From assembly GCA_036275915.1 (NCBI GenBank), contig DASUCV010000019.1, positions 1 through 37,955 of the forward strand: a DNA stretch of 37,955 nucleotides, given 5' to 3'. The stretch comes from Candidatus Polarisedimenticolaceae bacterium (lineage in GTDB: Bacteria; Acidobacteriota; Polarisedimenticolia; Polarisedimenticolales; DASRJG01). The notes beneath the pieces were generated by a model that saw only the letters and a program-made list of their open reading frames with translations, had not been told where the DNA came from and searched no databases. Position numbers and translations under genes: made by a program. Shown piece by piece: positions 21,158 through 28,647 of this stretch (position 1 is its first letter; the number at the start of each line of letters is the position of its first letter).

Positions 21158-22522
21158 CTACTTCGCGGCTTCCTTGACGATCTCGTAGAGGATTTCGGCG
21201 CCGTCCCTCACGTTGTCGAGGGAGACGCGCTCGTCGTCGCCGTGCGAGAGACCGGCCTCGTGCTCGTCGAGCGCGAGCGGGTCGAAGCCGTAGGCCTGGA
21301 TCCCGAGGGGGCGGAGGAGCGCGCTCTCCGTCCATGACGTCAAGAGCGTGGGGACGACGGGGACGCCCGCGGCCCGCCGCGCGGCGACCCGTTCGATCGC
21401 GCGGAAGAGGTCGGTGTCGGTCCGCGACGACGACGTCGCGACGACCGGCTGCAGCGGCTCGATCGTGATCGATGCGTCGGCGACCACCTGACGAATCTCC
21501 TCGATGAAGGAATGCGGGTCCTCGCCGGGAAGGAGCCGGCAGTCGAGGTGGGCGAACGCCTCCGACGGGATGACGTTCGTCTGCGGGCCGCCCTGGAGGA
21601 CGGTGATCGCGATCGTGTTGCGGACGCGCGCCGCGCGCTCGCCGTCGGCGAGGAACGCCTGACGAAACGCCGCGTCGGACTCGAGTGACGCTTGGAGGTG
21701 CGCCAGCTTCTGCGGCGCGAGCCCCGGGTACGAGCCCTGGAGCGCCGAGAAGAAGCGTTGCACGGCGGCGGACACGTTGAACGGCGTCTCGTGGCGCGCG
21801 ATGCGGTCGAGCGCGGCCGTGAGGTGCGTGACGGCGGTGCCCTCCTGCGGCGGGGTGGAGGCGTGGCCGGCCTGGCCGTGCGCGGTGAGCTTGAGCCAGA
21901 GGACCGCCTTCTCGGCGACGTCGACGTTCCACGAGCGTACGCGTCCGCCCTTCGTGTCGATGACGTCCCCTTCGGTGAGCGACAGCTCGGCATCCTTGAA
22001 GAGGTCCGGGCGCTTCGCGATCAGCGCCTGCATGCCGGTCGTCTCGACCTCCTCGTCGGCGGTGCCGACGAGGATGAGGTCGCGCGCGAGCGGGACGGCC
22101 TCGCGCTTGAGGCGGACGAGCGCGGCGAGATGGAGAATCCCCGAGGTCTTCATGTCGAGGCTGCCGCGCCCGTAGAGCCAGCCGTCCCTGATCTCGGCAC
22201 CGAACGGGTCGGCGGTCCACTTCGCGCGATCGGCATGCACGACGTCCATGTGATGCGAGAGGATGAGGGCCTTCTTGGCGCCCGTTCCCGGGAGGCGCGC
22301 GACGAGATCGGCCCGGCCGGGCGCGACCTCGACGATCTCCGACGGGATTCCCTCGCGGTCGAGGATCGTCTTCAGGAACGCGGCCGCTGCCGCTTCGTTG
22401 CCCGGCGGGTTCGAGGTGTCGATCTTGAGGTAGTCGCGCAGCACTGGAAGCGGATCGAACGCCTGCGCGTGCGCGAGGCCGGCGGCCGCCAGCGCGGCGA
22501 GGACGGCGAGCGCGCGCCTCAC
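21158..22522 (-). CDS. Exported M20-family metallopeptidase
   Basis: A 454-residue zinc peptidase with a signal peptide (MRRALAVLAALAAAGLAHAQ). Metal ligands are visible: H91 and D93 in LILSHHMDVV, D123 in GRGSLDMK, E157-E158 in TADEEVE (catalytic and bridging), and a late His in GLSHGDDERV. A dimerisation lid lies between (about 190-310). It probably degrades peptides in the periplasm. The start is GTG 22522; the longer open frame upstream belongs to antisense of the helicase. The GTG overlaps the helicase stop by 4 bases, so the two unrelated genes are translationally coupled. Confidence 0.9.
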   Translation of the reverse strand: MRRALAVLAALAAAGLAHAQAFDPLPVLRDYLKIDTSNPPGNEAAAAAFLKTILDREGIPSEIVEVAPGRADLVARLPGTGAKKALILSHHMDVVHADRAKWTADPFGAEIRDGWLYGRGSLDMKTSGILHLAALVRLKREAVPLARDLILVGTADEEVETTGMQALIAKRPDLFKDAELSLTEGDVIDTKGGRVRSWNVDVAEKAVLWLKLTAHGQAGHASTPPQEGTAVTHLTAALDRIARHETPFNVSAAVQRFFSALQGSYPGLAPQKLAHLQASLESDAAFRQAFLADGERAARVRNTIAITVLQGGPQTNVIPSEAFAHLDCRLLPGEDPHSFIEEIRQVVADASITIEPLQPVVATSSSRTDTDLFRAIERVAARRAAGVPVVPTLLTSWTESALLRPLGIQAYGFDPLALDEHEAGLSHGDDERVSLDNVRDGAEILYEIVKEAAK

Positions 22523-24927
22523 GGCGTGCCCACGATCACCGCGGCGACGGCGGCCGGATCGGGGCGGGGGAGGGCGGCCGCCATGCGCCGGATCCCCTCT
22601 TCCCAGTCGGGCTGCGAGGTGAGCGCCTCGGCGCGCGCGCGGCGCGAGCGCAGCGGCCGCTCGGCGAGCGCCTGCGCCCAGTCGGGACGCGGACGGCCCG
22701 ACGCGTCGACGCAGACCGCTTCGAATCCGGTCGGCGTTCGATAGAGGGCGAGGAGGCCGAGCCCGCTCTCGCCCTTGCGGTCGACGAGGAGGAGCGCCGT
22801 GCGGCCGACCGGCCCGTCGTCGATCTCGGCGAGGAGGCCCTCGACGAGCGGATGTCCCGACGCGTAGAAATCGAGCGACTCGTCGGCGACCGCCTCCTCG
22901 CGGTCGAACGTGCCGAGGAAGCTCGCGCCGCCCGCGACGCCGGGGAGCGAGTCGACCTTGGCCGTCGCGCCGAAGTCGATCGCGTGAACTCGGCCGCCGC
23001 GGTGCTCCTCGTACCGGAAGCCGAGCTGCCCGCACATCCCGAGCACGACCTCCTCGGTCAGCTCGTCGAGGTCGCCGGGGATTCGCGCGAGGATCTCGGC
23101 CCCGCGCGCGGGGACGAACGGGTCGTCGTAGAGCGCGTGGTACGCGGCGTCCGCGACACGGTCGCGCGCGCTCGCCGCCTCGCGCGCGGCGCCGGCAAAG
23201 GTCGTGTCGTCGACCGGATCGTTCCCGGCCGCCGCGTCTTCGATGGCGCGCTCGAGGCGCGCGAGCTCGCGCGCGATCCCGCCGAGCGGCTCGCGGAACA
23301 GGCCGATCGACTCGTAGAGCCCCGCGATCGCGCGACCGAGCCCGGCGGGCGGCCGGACGTAGACGATCTCGACCGGGCGCTTTCTCCCGATCCGGTCGAG
23401 GCGCCCGATCCGCTGCTCGACCGCCATCGGGCCCCACGGCAGATCGAAGAGGACGAGCCGGTCGCAGAACTCGAAGTTCCTTCCCTCGCCGCCGCACTCG
23501 GTGGCGAGGAGGAGCGAAGGTCCCGAAGGCAGGCGGAACTGCGCGACCTCGATGTCGCGCTGGCCGGGCGAGAGGTCTTCGTGGAAGACGCCGGTGCGCA
23601 GCTGGACGCGGCGCGAGAGCTCGCTGCGCAGATGCTCGACCGTCACGCGCTCGGCGGCGAAGACGAGGGTCTTGCCGCCCTCATCCCTCCATCGCGCGGC
23701 GGCGCGGGCGAGCCAATCGAGGCGCGGATCGCCCGCCGACCACTCCCGCGCGAGCGCGCGGAGCTCCGCGTCGTCCTTGGGAGCCTTCTCGAGGAGCGAC
23801 ACGCCCGACGAGAGCGCGGCTCGGAGGAGGCGCGCGTTCTCGCGGCGGGCGACGGCGTGCGGCGCCGGCCTGCCGCGGATCGCCTCCTCGAGCTGGGCGA
23901 GCGTCCGCCAGCTCGGGTCGCCGGGAAGATCGACCGGAGCGGCGATGCGCGGGGGCAGGCCGCCGATGTCGGCGCGGCGGGTCGAGCTGGCGCACGGCGG
24001 CAAGGGAACGCGGCGCGCGAGCCGGTCGTCGAAGTTCTCGCCCTCGGGAAGCTCGTCGGGTCGGAGGAGCTGCAACAGACGGAAGAAGCCGTGCGCGTCG
24101 TCCTCGAGCGGCGTCGCGGTCAAGAGGAGGACGTGGCGACCGAGCGCCGCGATCGGCGCGATCGCCCGGTACGCGGGGTCGCCCGGATGGCCGGGAGGCC
24201 GCCTGAGGTGGTGAGCCTCGTCGACGATGAGGAGGTCGATCCCGGCGGCGACCGCCTGCTCGGTGAGCTTCGGCCGCGCGATCAGGGTGTCGAGCCCGAT
24301 CACGGCGCGGCGGTGGACGTCGAACGGGTTGAACCCGGGCCCGAAGTCCTTCTCGACGTCGGCGAGCCGCGCCTCGTCGATGAGCACGAAGACCTGGTGG
24401 TACTTACGCCACAGCTCGCCGAGCCACTGGACGGTGAGGGTCTCGGGGGCGACGACGAGCGTCCTCTCGGTGCGCCGCGTGCGGAGGAGATGGTTCGCGA
24501 TGAGGCACGCCTCGACGGTCTTTCCGAGGCCGACCTCGTCGGCGAGGAGCCAGCGGACCGGATCTTGCCGCGTCGCCTTGAGCGCGACGTCGAGCTGGTG
24601 CGGGAAGAGCCGGATCCGGCCGCCGAGGAACGACCCGAGCGGGTCCTCGGTGCGGCGCCGTTCGAGATGGAGCGCGTCGAGGCGCACGCCGAACGCCTCG
24701 AGCGAGCCGACGTCGCCGCGTGCGAGCCGCTCGACTGGCGCGTCGTCGAACGCGGGCACGCCTTCGGCGCCGACCTCGGCGAGCGCGTCGGTCGCGGCGC
24801 CGAAGCGGAGGGTCGTCGCCGCCTCGGGGAACTCGACGACGAGCGTGCGCCCCTCGAGCGCGACGACGCGGCCCACGCCGAGGGCGGGGTTGTCGCGGTG
24901 CATGACGCGGTCGCCTTTGGTCCACAT
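22519..24927 (-). CDS. RapA/HepA-like SNF2-family helicase
   Basis: An 802-residue SF2 ATPase. The N-terminus (MWTKGDRVMHRDNPALGVGRVV) is a small Tudor/SH3-like segment found in RapA-type proteins. Walker A is LLADEVGLGKTVEA (about 127-140), Walker B DEAHH (236-240), motif III LLLTATPLEDD, motif V LLATECGGEGRNFEF and motif VI EQRIGRLDRIGR. RapA homologues recycle stalled RNA polymerase; shorter relatives also occur in defence systems, but no nuclease or methylase is nearby. ATG 24927 is chosen because upstream sequence in this frame does not look like protein. Overlap with the M20 gene suggests an operon. Confidence 0.9.
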   Translation of the reverse strand: MWTKGDRVMHRDNPALGVGRVVALEGRTLVVEFPEAATTLRFGAATDALAEVGAEGVPAFDDAPVERLARGDVGSLEAFGVRLDALHLERRRTEDPLGSFLGGRIRLFPHQLDVALKATRQDPVRWLLADEVGLGKTVEACLIANHLLRTRRTERTLVVAPETLTVQWLGELWRKYHQVFVLIDEARLADVEKDFGPGFNPFDVHRRAVIGLDTLIARPKLTEQAVAAGIDLLIVDEAHHLRRPPGHPGDPAYRAIAPIAALGRHVLLLTATPLEDDAHGFFRLLQLLRPDELPEGENFDDRLARRVPLPPCASSTRRADIGGLPPRIAAPVDLPGDPSWRTLAQLEEAIRGRPAPHAVARRENARLLRAALSSGVSLLEKAPKDDAELRALAREWSAGDPRLDWLARAAARWRDEGGKTLVFAAERVTVEHLRSELSRRVQLRTGVFHEDLSPGQRDIEVAQFRLPSGPSLLLATECGGEGRNFEFCDRLVLFDLPWGPMAVEQRIGRLDRIGRKRPVEIVYVRPPAGLGRAIAGLYESIGLFREPLGGIARELARLERAIEDAAAGNDPVDDTTFAGAAREAASARDRVADAAYHALYDDPFVPARGAEILARIPGDLDELTEEVVLGMCGQLGFRYEEHRGGRVHAIDFGATAKVDSLPGVAGGASFLGTFDREEAVADESLDFYASGHPLVEGLLAEIDDGPVGRTALLLVDRKGESGLGLLALYRTPTGFEAVCVDASGRPRPDWAQALAERPLRSRRARAEALTSQPDWEEGIRRMAAALPRPDPAAVAAVIVGTP

Positions 24928-24981
24928 GAGTGCGTGCGAAGAGTCTGGCGGAGGCCGAGATGGTAGCAGTACCCTCGCGCC

Positions 24982-26634
24982 GTGAACCTCCTCCCGAAGC
25001 CCCGGAGCATCCGCCCGGGCGCCGGCACCCTCGCCTCCGACCTCGCGCGGCCCGAGGTGCGCCTCGGCGCGCCGGGACTCGGCCCTCAGGCGTACCGGCT
25101 GGCGGTGACGCCCGAGAAGGCGGTCATCGAGGCCGGCGACGCGGCCGGCGCCTTCTACGCACGCACGACGTTGAGCCAGCTCGCGCGCGGCGGCTCGGTC
25201 CCCGCGGTGACGATCGAGGACTCTCCCGACTTTCTCGAGCGCGGCGTCATGCTCGACGTCAGCCGCGACAAGGTCCCGACGATGGCGACTTTGTACCGCC
25301 TCGTCGACGAGCTGGCGTCGTGGAAGATCAACCGTCTCCAGCTCTACATGGAGCACACCTTCGCTTACCGCGCGCACCGGGACGTGTGGGCGAACGCGTC
25401 GCCGTTCACCGGCGACGAGATCGAGGCGCTCGATGCGTACTGCCGCGAGCGGTTCATCGAACTGGTCCCCAACCAGAACTCGTTCGGCCACATGGAGCGC
25501 TGGCTGAAGCTCCCGCGCTACGCGCCGCTCGCGGAGGTCGCCGAGCCCCAGGGCGATTACATGTCGCTCTGCCCGATCGATCCGCGCTCACTCTCGCTGC
25601 TCGCCGGCCTCTACGACGAGTTGCTCCCGCACTTCACGAGCCGCAGCTTCAACGTCGGCTGCGACGAGACGATCGACCTGGGCAAGGGGAGGAGCAAGGA
25701 GGAGGCCCTGCGGCTCGGCGTGGGGCCCGTGTACCTCGCCTTCCTCGAGAAGATCCATGCGCTCGTCGCGGCGCGCGGCCGGCGCATGCAGTTCTGGGGC
25801 GACATCGTGCTCGAGCATCCCGAGCTCATCTCGTCGCTGCCGAAGGATGTCCTCGCGCTCGAGTGGGGGTACGAAGCCGACCATCCGTTCGACGACGAGG
25901 GGGCTCGCTTCGCCGACGCGGGGATCGAGTATCAGGTCGTGCCGGGAACCTCGGCGTGGCTCTCCCTCGGCGGGCGCACGACGAATGCGCTCGGCAACCT
26001 GAGCGCTGCGGCGCGGGCCGGGCGCGCGCACGGCGCGACCGGGATGATGGTCACCGACTGGGGCGACTTCGGTCATTGGCAGCCGCTGCCGGTCTCGTAC
26101 CTCGGTCTGGCCTACGGCGCCGCGGTGGCGTGGGGCCTCGACGCGAACCGCGATCTCGACGTCCCAGCGATGCTCGACACGTTCGTCTTCAGCGATGGCG
26201 CGCGAGTCATGGGGCGCGTCGCGTACGACCTCGGCGAGGTCTACCGTCTCACCGGAGTCGCTGTGAAGAACGCGTCGGTGCTCGCGCTCCTCCTCCTCTT
26301 TCCCGAGCGGCCGCTCGGCGAGGGCCGCCTGGCCGGGCTCACCGTCGAGGGTCTGGAGCGTGCACGCGCCGGCGTCGATGCGGCGATCGCTCCTTTGTCG
26401 CGCGCGCGCTCGAATCGCGACGACGCGGCGACGATCGCGGCGGAGCTCGATCTGGCCGCCGCGCTCATGCGCCACGCTTGCGATCGCGGCATCGCGCGCT
26501 TGACCGGCACGTCACAGGCGGCGCTCGGCGATGAGCTGCGCGGCATCATCGACGAGTACGAGCGGATCTGGCGCCTGCGCAATCGCGAAGGCGGCCTCGT
26601 CGACAGCGTGGGTCGTTTGAAGCGGTTGCTGTAA
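24982..26634 (+). CDS. GH20-family beta-N-acetylhexosaminidase-like enzyme
   Basis: A 550-residue protein with a small N-terminal GH20b-like domain (about 1-80) and a catalytic barrel starting near GVMLDVSRDKVPTMATL (residue 88 on). The catalytic Asp-Glu pair is D228-E229 in RSFNVGCDETIDLG. A conserved HMERWLKLPRY and a TDWGDFGHWQ block line the active site. No signal peptide is evident, so it is probably cytoplasmic, for example recycling GlcNAc-containing fragments. The GTG start at 24982 is 54 bases from the divergent helicase start. It converges with the minus-strand gene ending at 26653. Confidence 0.88.
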   Translation: MNLLPKPRSIRPGAGTLASDLARPEVRLGAPGLGPQAYRLAVTPEKAVIEAGDAAGAFYARTTLSQLARGGSVPAVTIEDSPDFLERGVMLDVSRDKVPTMATLYRLVDELASWKINRLQLYMEHTFAYRAHRDVWANASPFTGDEIEALDAYCRERFIELVPNQNSFGHMERWLKLPRYAPLAEVAEPQGDYMSLCPIDPRSLSLLAGLYDELLPHFTSRSFNVGCDETIDLGKGRSKEEALRLGVGPVYLAFLEKIHALVAARGRRMQFWGDIVLEHPELISSLPKDVLALEWGYEADHPFDDEGARFADAGIEYQVVPGTSAWLSLGGRTTNALGNLSAAARAGRAHGATGMMVTDWGDFGHWQPLPVSYLGLAYGAAVAWGLDANRDLDVPAMLDTFVFSDGARVMGRVAYDLGEVYRLTGVAVKNASVLALLLLFPERPLGEGRLAGLTVEGLERARAGVDAAIAPLSRARSNRDDAATIAAELDLAAALMRHACDRGIARLTGTSQAALGDELRGIIDEYERIWRLRNREGGLVDSVGRLKRLL

Positions 26635-26658
26635 AGCGGCTGGCTGCCCTCTTTACAG
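26629..26658. terminator. Inverted repeat spanning two convergent stop codons
   Basis: CTGTAAAG (26629-26636) and CTTTACAG (26651-26658) form perfect 8-bp arms around a 14-base loop that can pair internally (GGC with GCC). Each arm contains the TAA stop of one of the two convergent genes, so both genes end inside the stem. It may work as a bidirectional terminator. There is no T-run on either side, so the terminator role is inferred. Confidence 0.5.
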
Positions 26659-27162
26659 AAGAGGTTCGAGGCCGCCCCAGGTGTCGCGGTCGAGGACGTG
26701 GAGCGTCGCCAGATACAGCTCGACCTCGTCCTCGGGAAACGCGACGCGGAGCGAGGCGACCGCTTGCTTGAGCTTCGCCGCGTCCGGCGGCTTCATCTCG
26801 TGGTCGTCGGTGATGAGCCCATCCTGATGAGGGATTCCGAGCGCATCGAGGAACGCGCTCAGGATCGGACGGCGATGCTCGAGGTGGAGGGCGAGGAGGA
26901 GCGACGACGCGAGCGAGTCGGTCGGCCGGATGGAGCGCGCGAGATAGCCGGCACGCTTCTCCACGGGAAGCTGGCGCACGGCCGATTCGCGGAACCGCAT
27001 CCCGTGCATGATCGAGGCGTCGGCTTCGTGCCGTGTCGGGGCCTGCCCCCAGTCGTGCGCGTAGAGGGCGCGCGCGGCGACGACCCGCAGCTCGGGGGAG
27101 AGCGCGCCCCAGAGCTGCGACGGGCCGCACGACTTCAGGTCGAGCCGGGTCGCGAGAGTCAT
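26653..27162 (-). CDS. Unrecognised protein coupled to an RsbW-like ATPase
   Basis: A 169-residue soluble protein not recognised as any family. It is mostly helical, with conserved-looking blocks QLWGALSPELRVVAARALYA, VEKRAGYLARSIRP and SLRVAFPEDEVELYLATLHV. No catalytic motif, signal peptide or membrane segment is seen. Its ATG overlaps the stop of the upstream HATPase gene (ATGA), and the pairing suggests it is an effector or target of that anti-sigma-like kinase. That role is inferred only from position. The stop lies in the shared inverted repeat at 26629-26658. Confidence 0.65.
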   Translation of the reverse strand: MTLATRLDLKSCGPSQLWGALSPELRVVAARALYAHDWGQAPTRHEADASIMHGMRFRESAVRQLPVEKRAGYLARSIRPTDSLASSLLLALHLEHRRPILSAFLDALGIPHQDGLITDDHEMKPPDAAKLKQAVASLRVAFPEDEVELYLATLHVLDRDTWGGLEPLL

Positions 27163-27650
27163 CTCAGCTTCTTGAAGAGCACGACTTCGCGGCCGCCCTT
27201 CCGGTGCTCGATGTGGTCCATCAGCTCGCGCATGAGGAAGATGCCGCGTCCGTGGGACAGATGGCGCCGGTCTTCGTTGCGCGGGTCGGGCACCGCGGCG
27301 GGGTCGAAGCCGTTCCCCTCGTCGCGCACGGCGATGACGAAGCCTTGCGACGGATCGCAGTAGGCACGCACGAGCACCTTCTTCGTGCCGTCCTGCCGGT
27401 TCCCGTGCATGACGGCGTTCGCGAGCGCCTCACGGAGGGCGATCTCGAGCTCGGCGTGATGGTCGGCGAGACAGCCGGTGAGGCTCGCGCGCTTCATGAT
27501 GTCCTTGACCGTGCGGTTGATGCCGTCGGTCGTGCTCGTGAAGCTGCGCCGGAAGCGGAAGACGAACGACCGGCGATCGAGGGGGAACGGCAGCCGCGGC
27601 GATGCCGCCCTGCGCCTCTCCGCATCGTTCACGACCGCCTCCCCGCCCAT
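27159..27650 (-). CDS. RsbW-like anti-sigma regulatory ATPase (HATPase_c_2)
   Basis: A 163-residue GHKL-fold protein of the RsbW/SpoIIAB type. The N box ELEIALREALANAVMHGN, G1 box AVRDEGNGFDPA and G2-like SHGRGIFLMRELMD are in order. These kinases phosphorylate anti-anti-sigma factors and hold sigma factors or other partners. No sigma factor or STAS protein lies beside it; the only partner is the unrecognised gene downstream. ATG 27650 follows a weak GGGGCGG; internal GTG codons near residue 6 are possible starts. The 73-base gap to the divergent EVE gene probably holds both promoters. Confidence 0.9.
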   Translation of the reverse strand: MGGEAVVNDAERRRAASPRLPFPLDRRSFVFRFRRSFTSTTDGINRTVKDIMKRASLTGCLADHHAELEIALREALANAVMHGNRQDGTKKVLVRAYCDPSQGFVIAVRDEGNGFDPAAVPDPRNEDRRHLSHGRGIFLMRELMDHIEHRKGGREVVLFKKLR

Positions 27651-27723
27651 GACCGCCCCGTATCCCGCCCAGCATAAGGCAAAATGGCCAAGTTCCGCAC
27701 CCCCCCGGAGGCGTAAGACCGAG

Positions 27724-28143
27724 ATGGCGCGACGTTACTGGCTCATGAAGTCCGATCCGGAGACGTTCGGATGGGATGATCTCCTGGCCGCCCCGGGCCG
27801 CCGTACGACCTGGGACGGGATCCGGAACTACCAGGCCCGGAACTATCTCAGGGACGAGGTCCAGCGCGGCGACGGGGTCCTCTTCTACCACTCGGGGGAC
27901 GAGAAGGCGGTCCGCGGCACCTGCCGCGTGACCCGTCCGGGTTTTCCGGATCCCGCCGACGCCGCCTGGACCGCGGTCGAGATCGCCATCGACCGGCCGT
28001 TCCGTCACGCGGTCACGCTCGCCGAGATCCGCGCGGCGGACGAGCTGCAGGAGATGGCGCTCATCCGCAACAGCCGTCTCTCCGTCCAGCCGGTGACGGC
28101 GGCGGAGTGGGCGTCAGTGCTCGAGCGGGGGCAGGGCCGCTGA
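27724..28143 (+). CDS. EVE-domain protein (THYN1-like)
   Basis: A 139-residue EVE domain protein of the PUA-like superfamily. It has RYWLMKSDPETFGWDDLL at the N-terminus, TTWDGIRNYQARNYLRDEVQ, GDGVLFYHSGDEKAVRG and a C-terminal LIRNSRLSVQPVTAAEW. The aromatic cage fold recognises modified bases in nucleic acid, in other families 5-methylcytosine derivatives. Stand-alone copies like this one are of unknown role; no restriction endonuclease or methylase is in the window. It overlaps the GNAT gene if the latter starts at GTG 28107. Confidence 0.92.
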   Translation: MARRYWLMKSDPETFGWDDLLAAPGRRTTWDGIRNYQARNYLRDEVQRGDGVLFYHSGDEKAVRGTCRVTRPGFPDPADAAWTAVEIAIDRPFRHAVTLAEIRAADELQEMALIRNSRLSVQPVTAAEWASVLERGQGR

Positions 28144-28613
28144 TTCGGCAGGGGATCAAAGGCGACGCCCCGTTCGTGATCGCGGCGGGTGTGGAGGCGT
28201 TCGCCCGCTTCGGGGACTACGAACCGATCCTCCGCGCGTTCCTCGGGAAGGACGACGTGTCGTCGTGGATCGCGGAGGAGGACGGTCACCCGGCGGGATT
28301 CGCACTCGTCGAGCGGCCGCTCGTTCTCCCCGGGTTCGCGGACCTCGTCGCCATCGCGGTGACGCCGGAGCACCGGCGCCGCGGCCTCGCCGGCGGCCTC
28401 CTCCGGGCGGTCGTGCAGGACGCCGAGCGCCGCGGAGAGCCGCTGCTCGCGCTCACCGTCGCCGAGGACAACGCGGCCGCGATCGCGCTCTTCACCCGGC
28501 ACGGGTTCCGAATGATTCCCGGCTCGGCCGGGCACTACGCGGGCGGCCAGCGCAGCCGGCGCATGGTGCGCCCCGGCGCCGCTCCGCCGCACGAAATGCC
28601 GGAGAACCGTTGA
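28107..28613 (+). CDS. GNAT-family N-acetyltransferase
   Basis: A GNAT protein of up to 168 residues. PLIRQGIKGDAPFVIAAGVE opens the fold. PGFADLVAIAVTPEHRRRGL and AGGLLRAVVQDAERRG form the acetyl-CoA motif A, and LTVAEDNAAAIALFTRHGFR motif B. The C-terminus (AGGQRSRRMVRP) is basic. The substrate is unknown. The start is uncertain: GTG 28107 overlaps the EVE gene by 37 bases, and the fold itself begins near codon 12 (CTG at 28140, overlapping the EVE stop by 4 bases). Confidence 0.85.
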   Translation: MGVSARAGAGPLIRQGIKGDAPFVIAAGVEAFARFGDYEPILRAFLGKDDVSSWIAEEDGHPAGFALVERPLVLPGFADLVAIAVTPEHRRRGLAGGLLRAVVQDAERRGEPLLALTVAEDNAAAIALFTRHGFRMIPGSAGHYAGGQRSRRMVRPGAAPPHEMPENR

Positions 28614-28647
28614 CGCGGCGCGCCGGGTGCCGTAAGAGAGGGCCCGC

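Noticed and set aside
21158-23497. 779-codon version of the M20 peptidase
   Set aside because: The extra N-terminal part runs antiparallel in frame through helicase coding sequence and is low complexity. A signal peptide begins at GTG 22522.
22852-24966. 704-codon open frame on the plus strand opposite the helicase
   Set aside because: The product is Arg/Glu/Asp-rich with no motif, while the minus strand carries all SNF2 helicase motifs. It is a GC-bias shadow.
22519-28143. A phage-defence island formed by the SNF2-like helicase, EVE-domain protein and RsbW-like ATPase
   Set aside because: The genes lie on different strands and transcripts, are separated by metabolic genes, and no nuclease or methylase is present. 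The helicase looks RapA-like.
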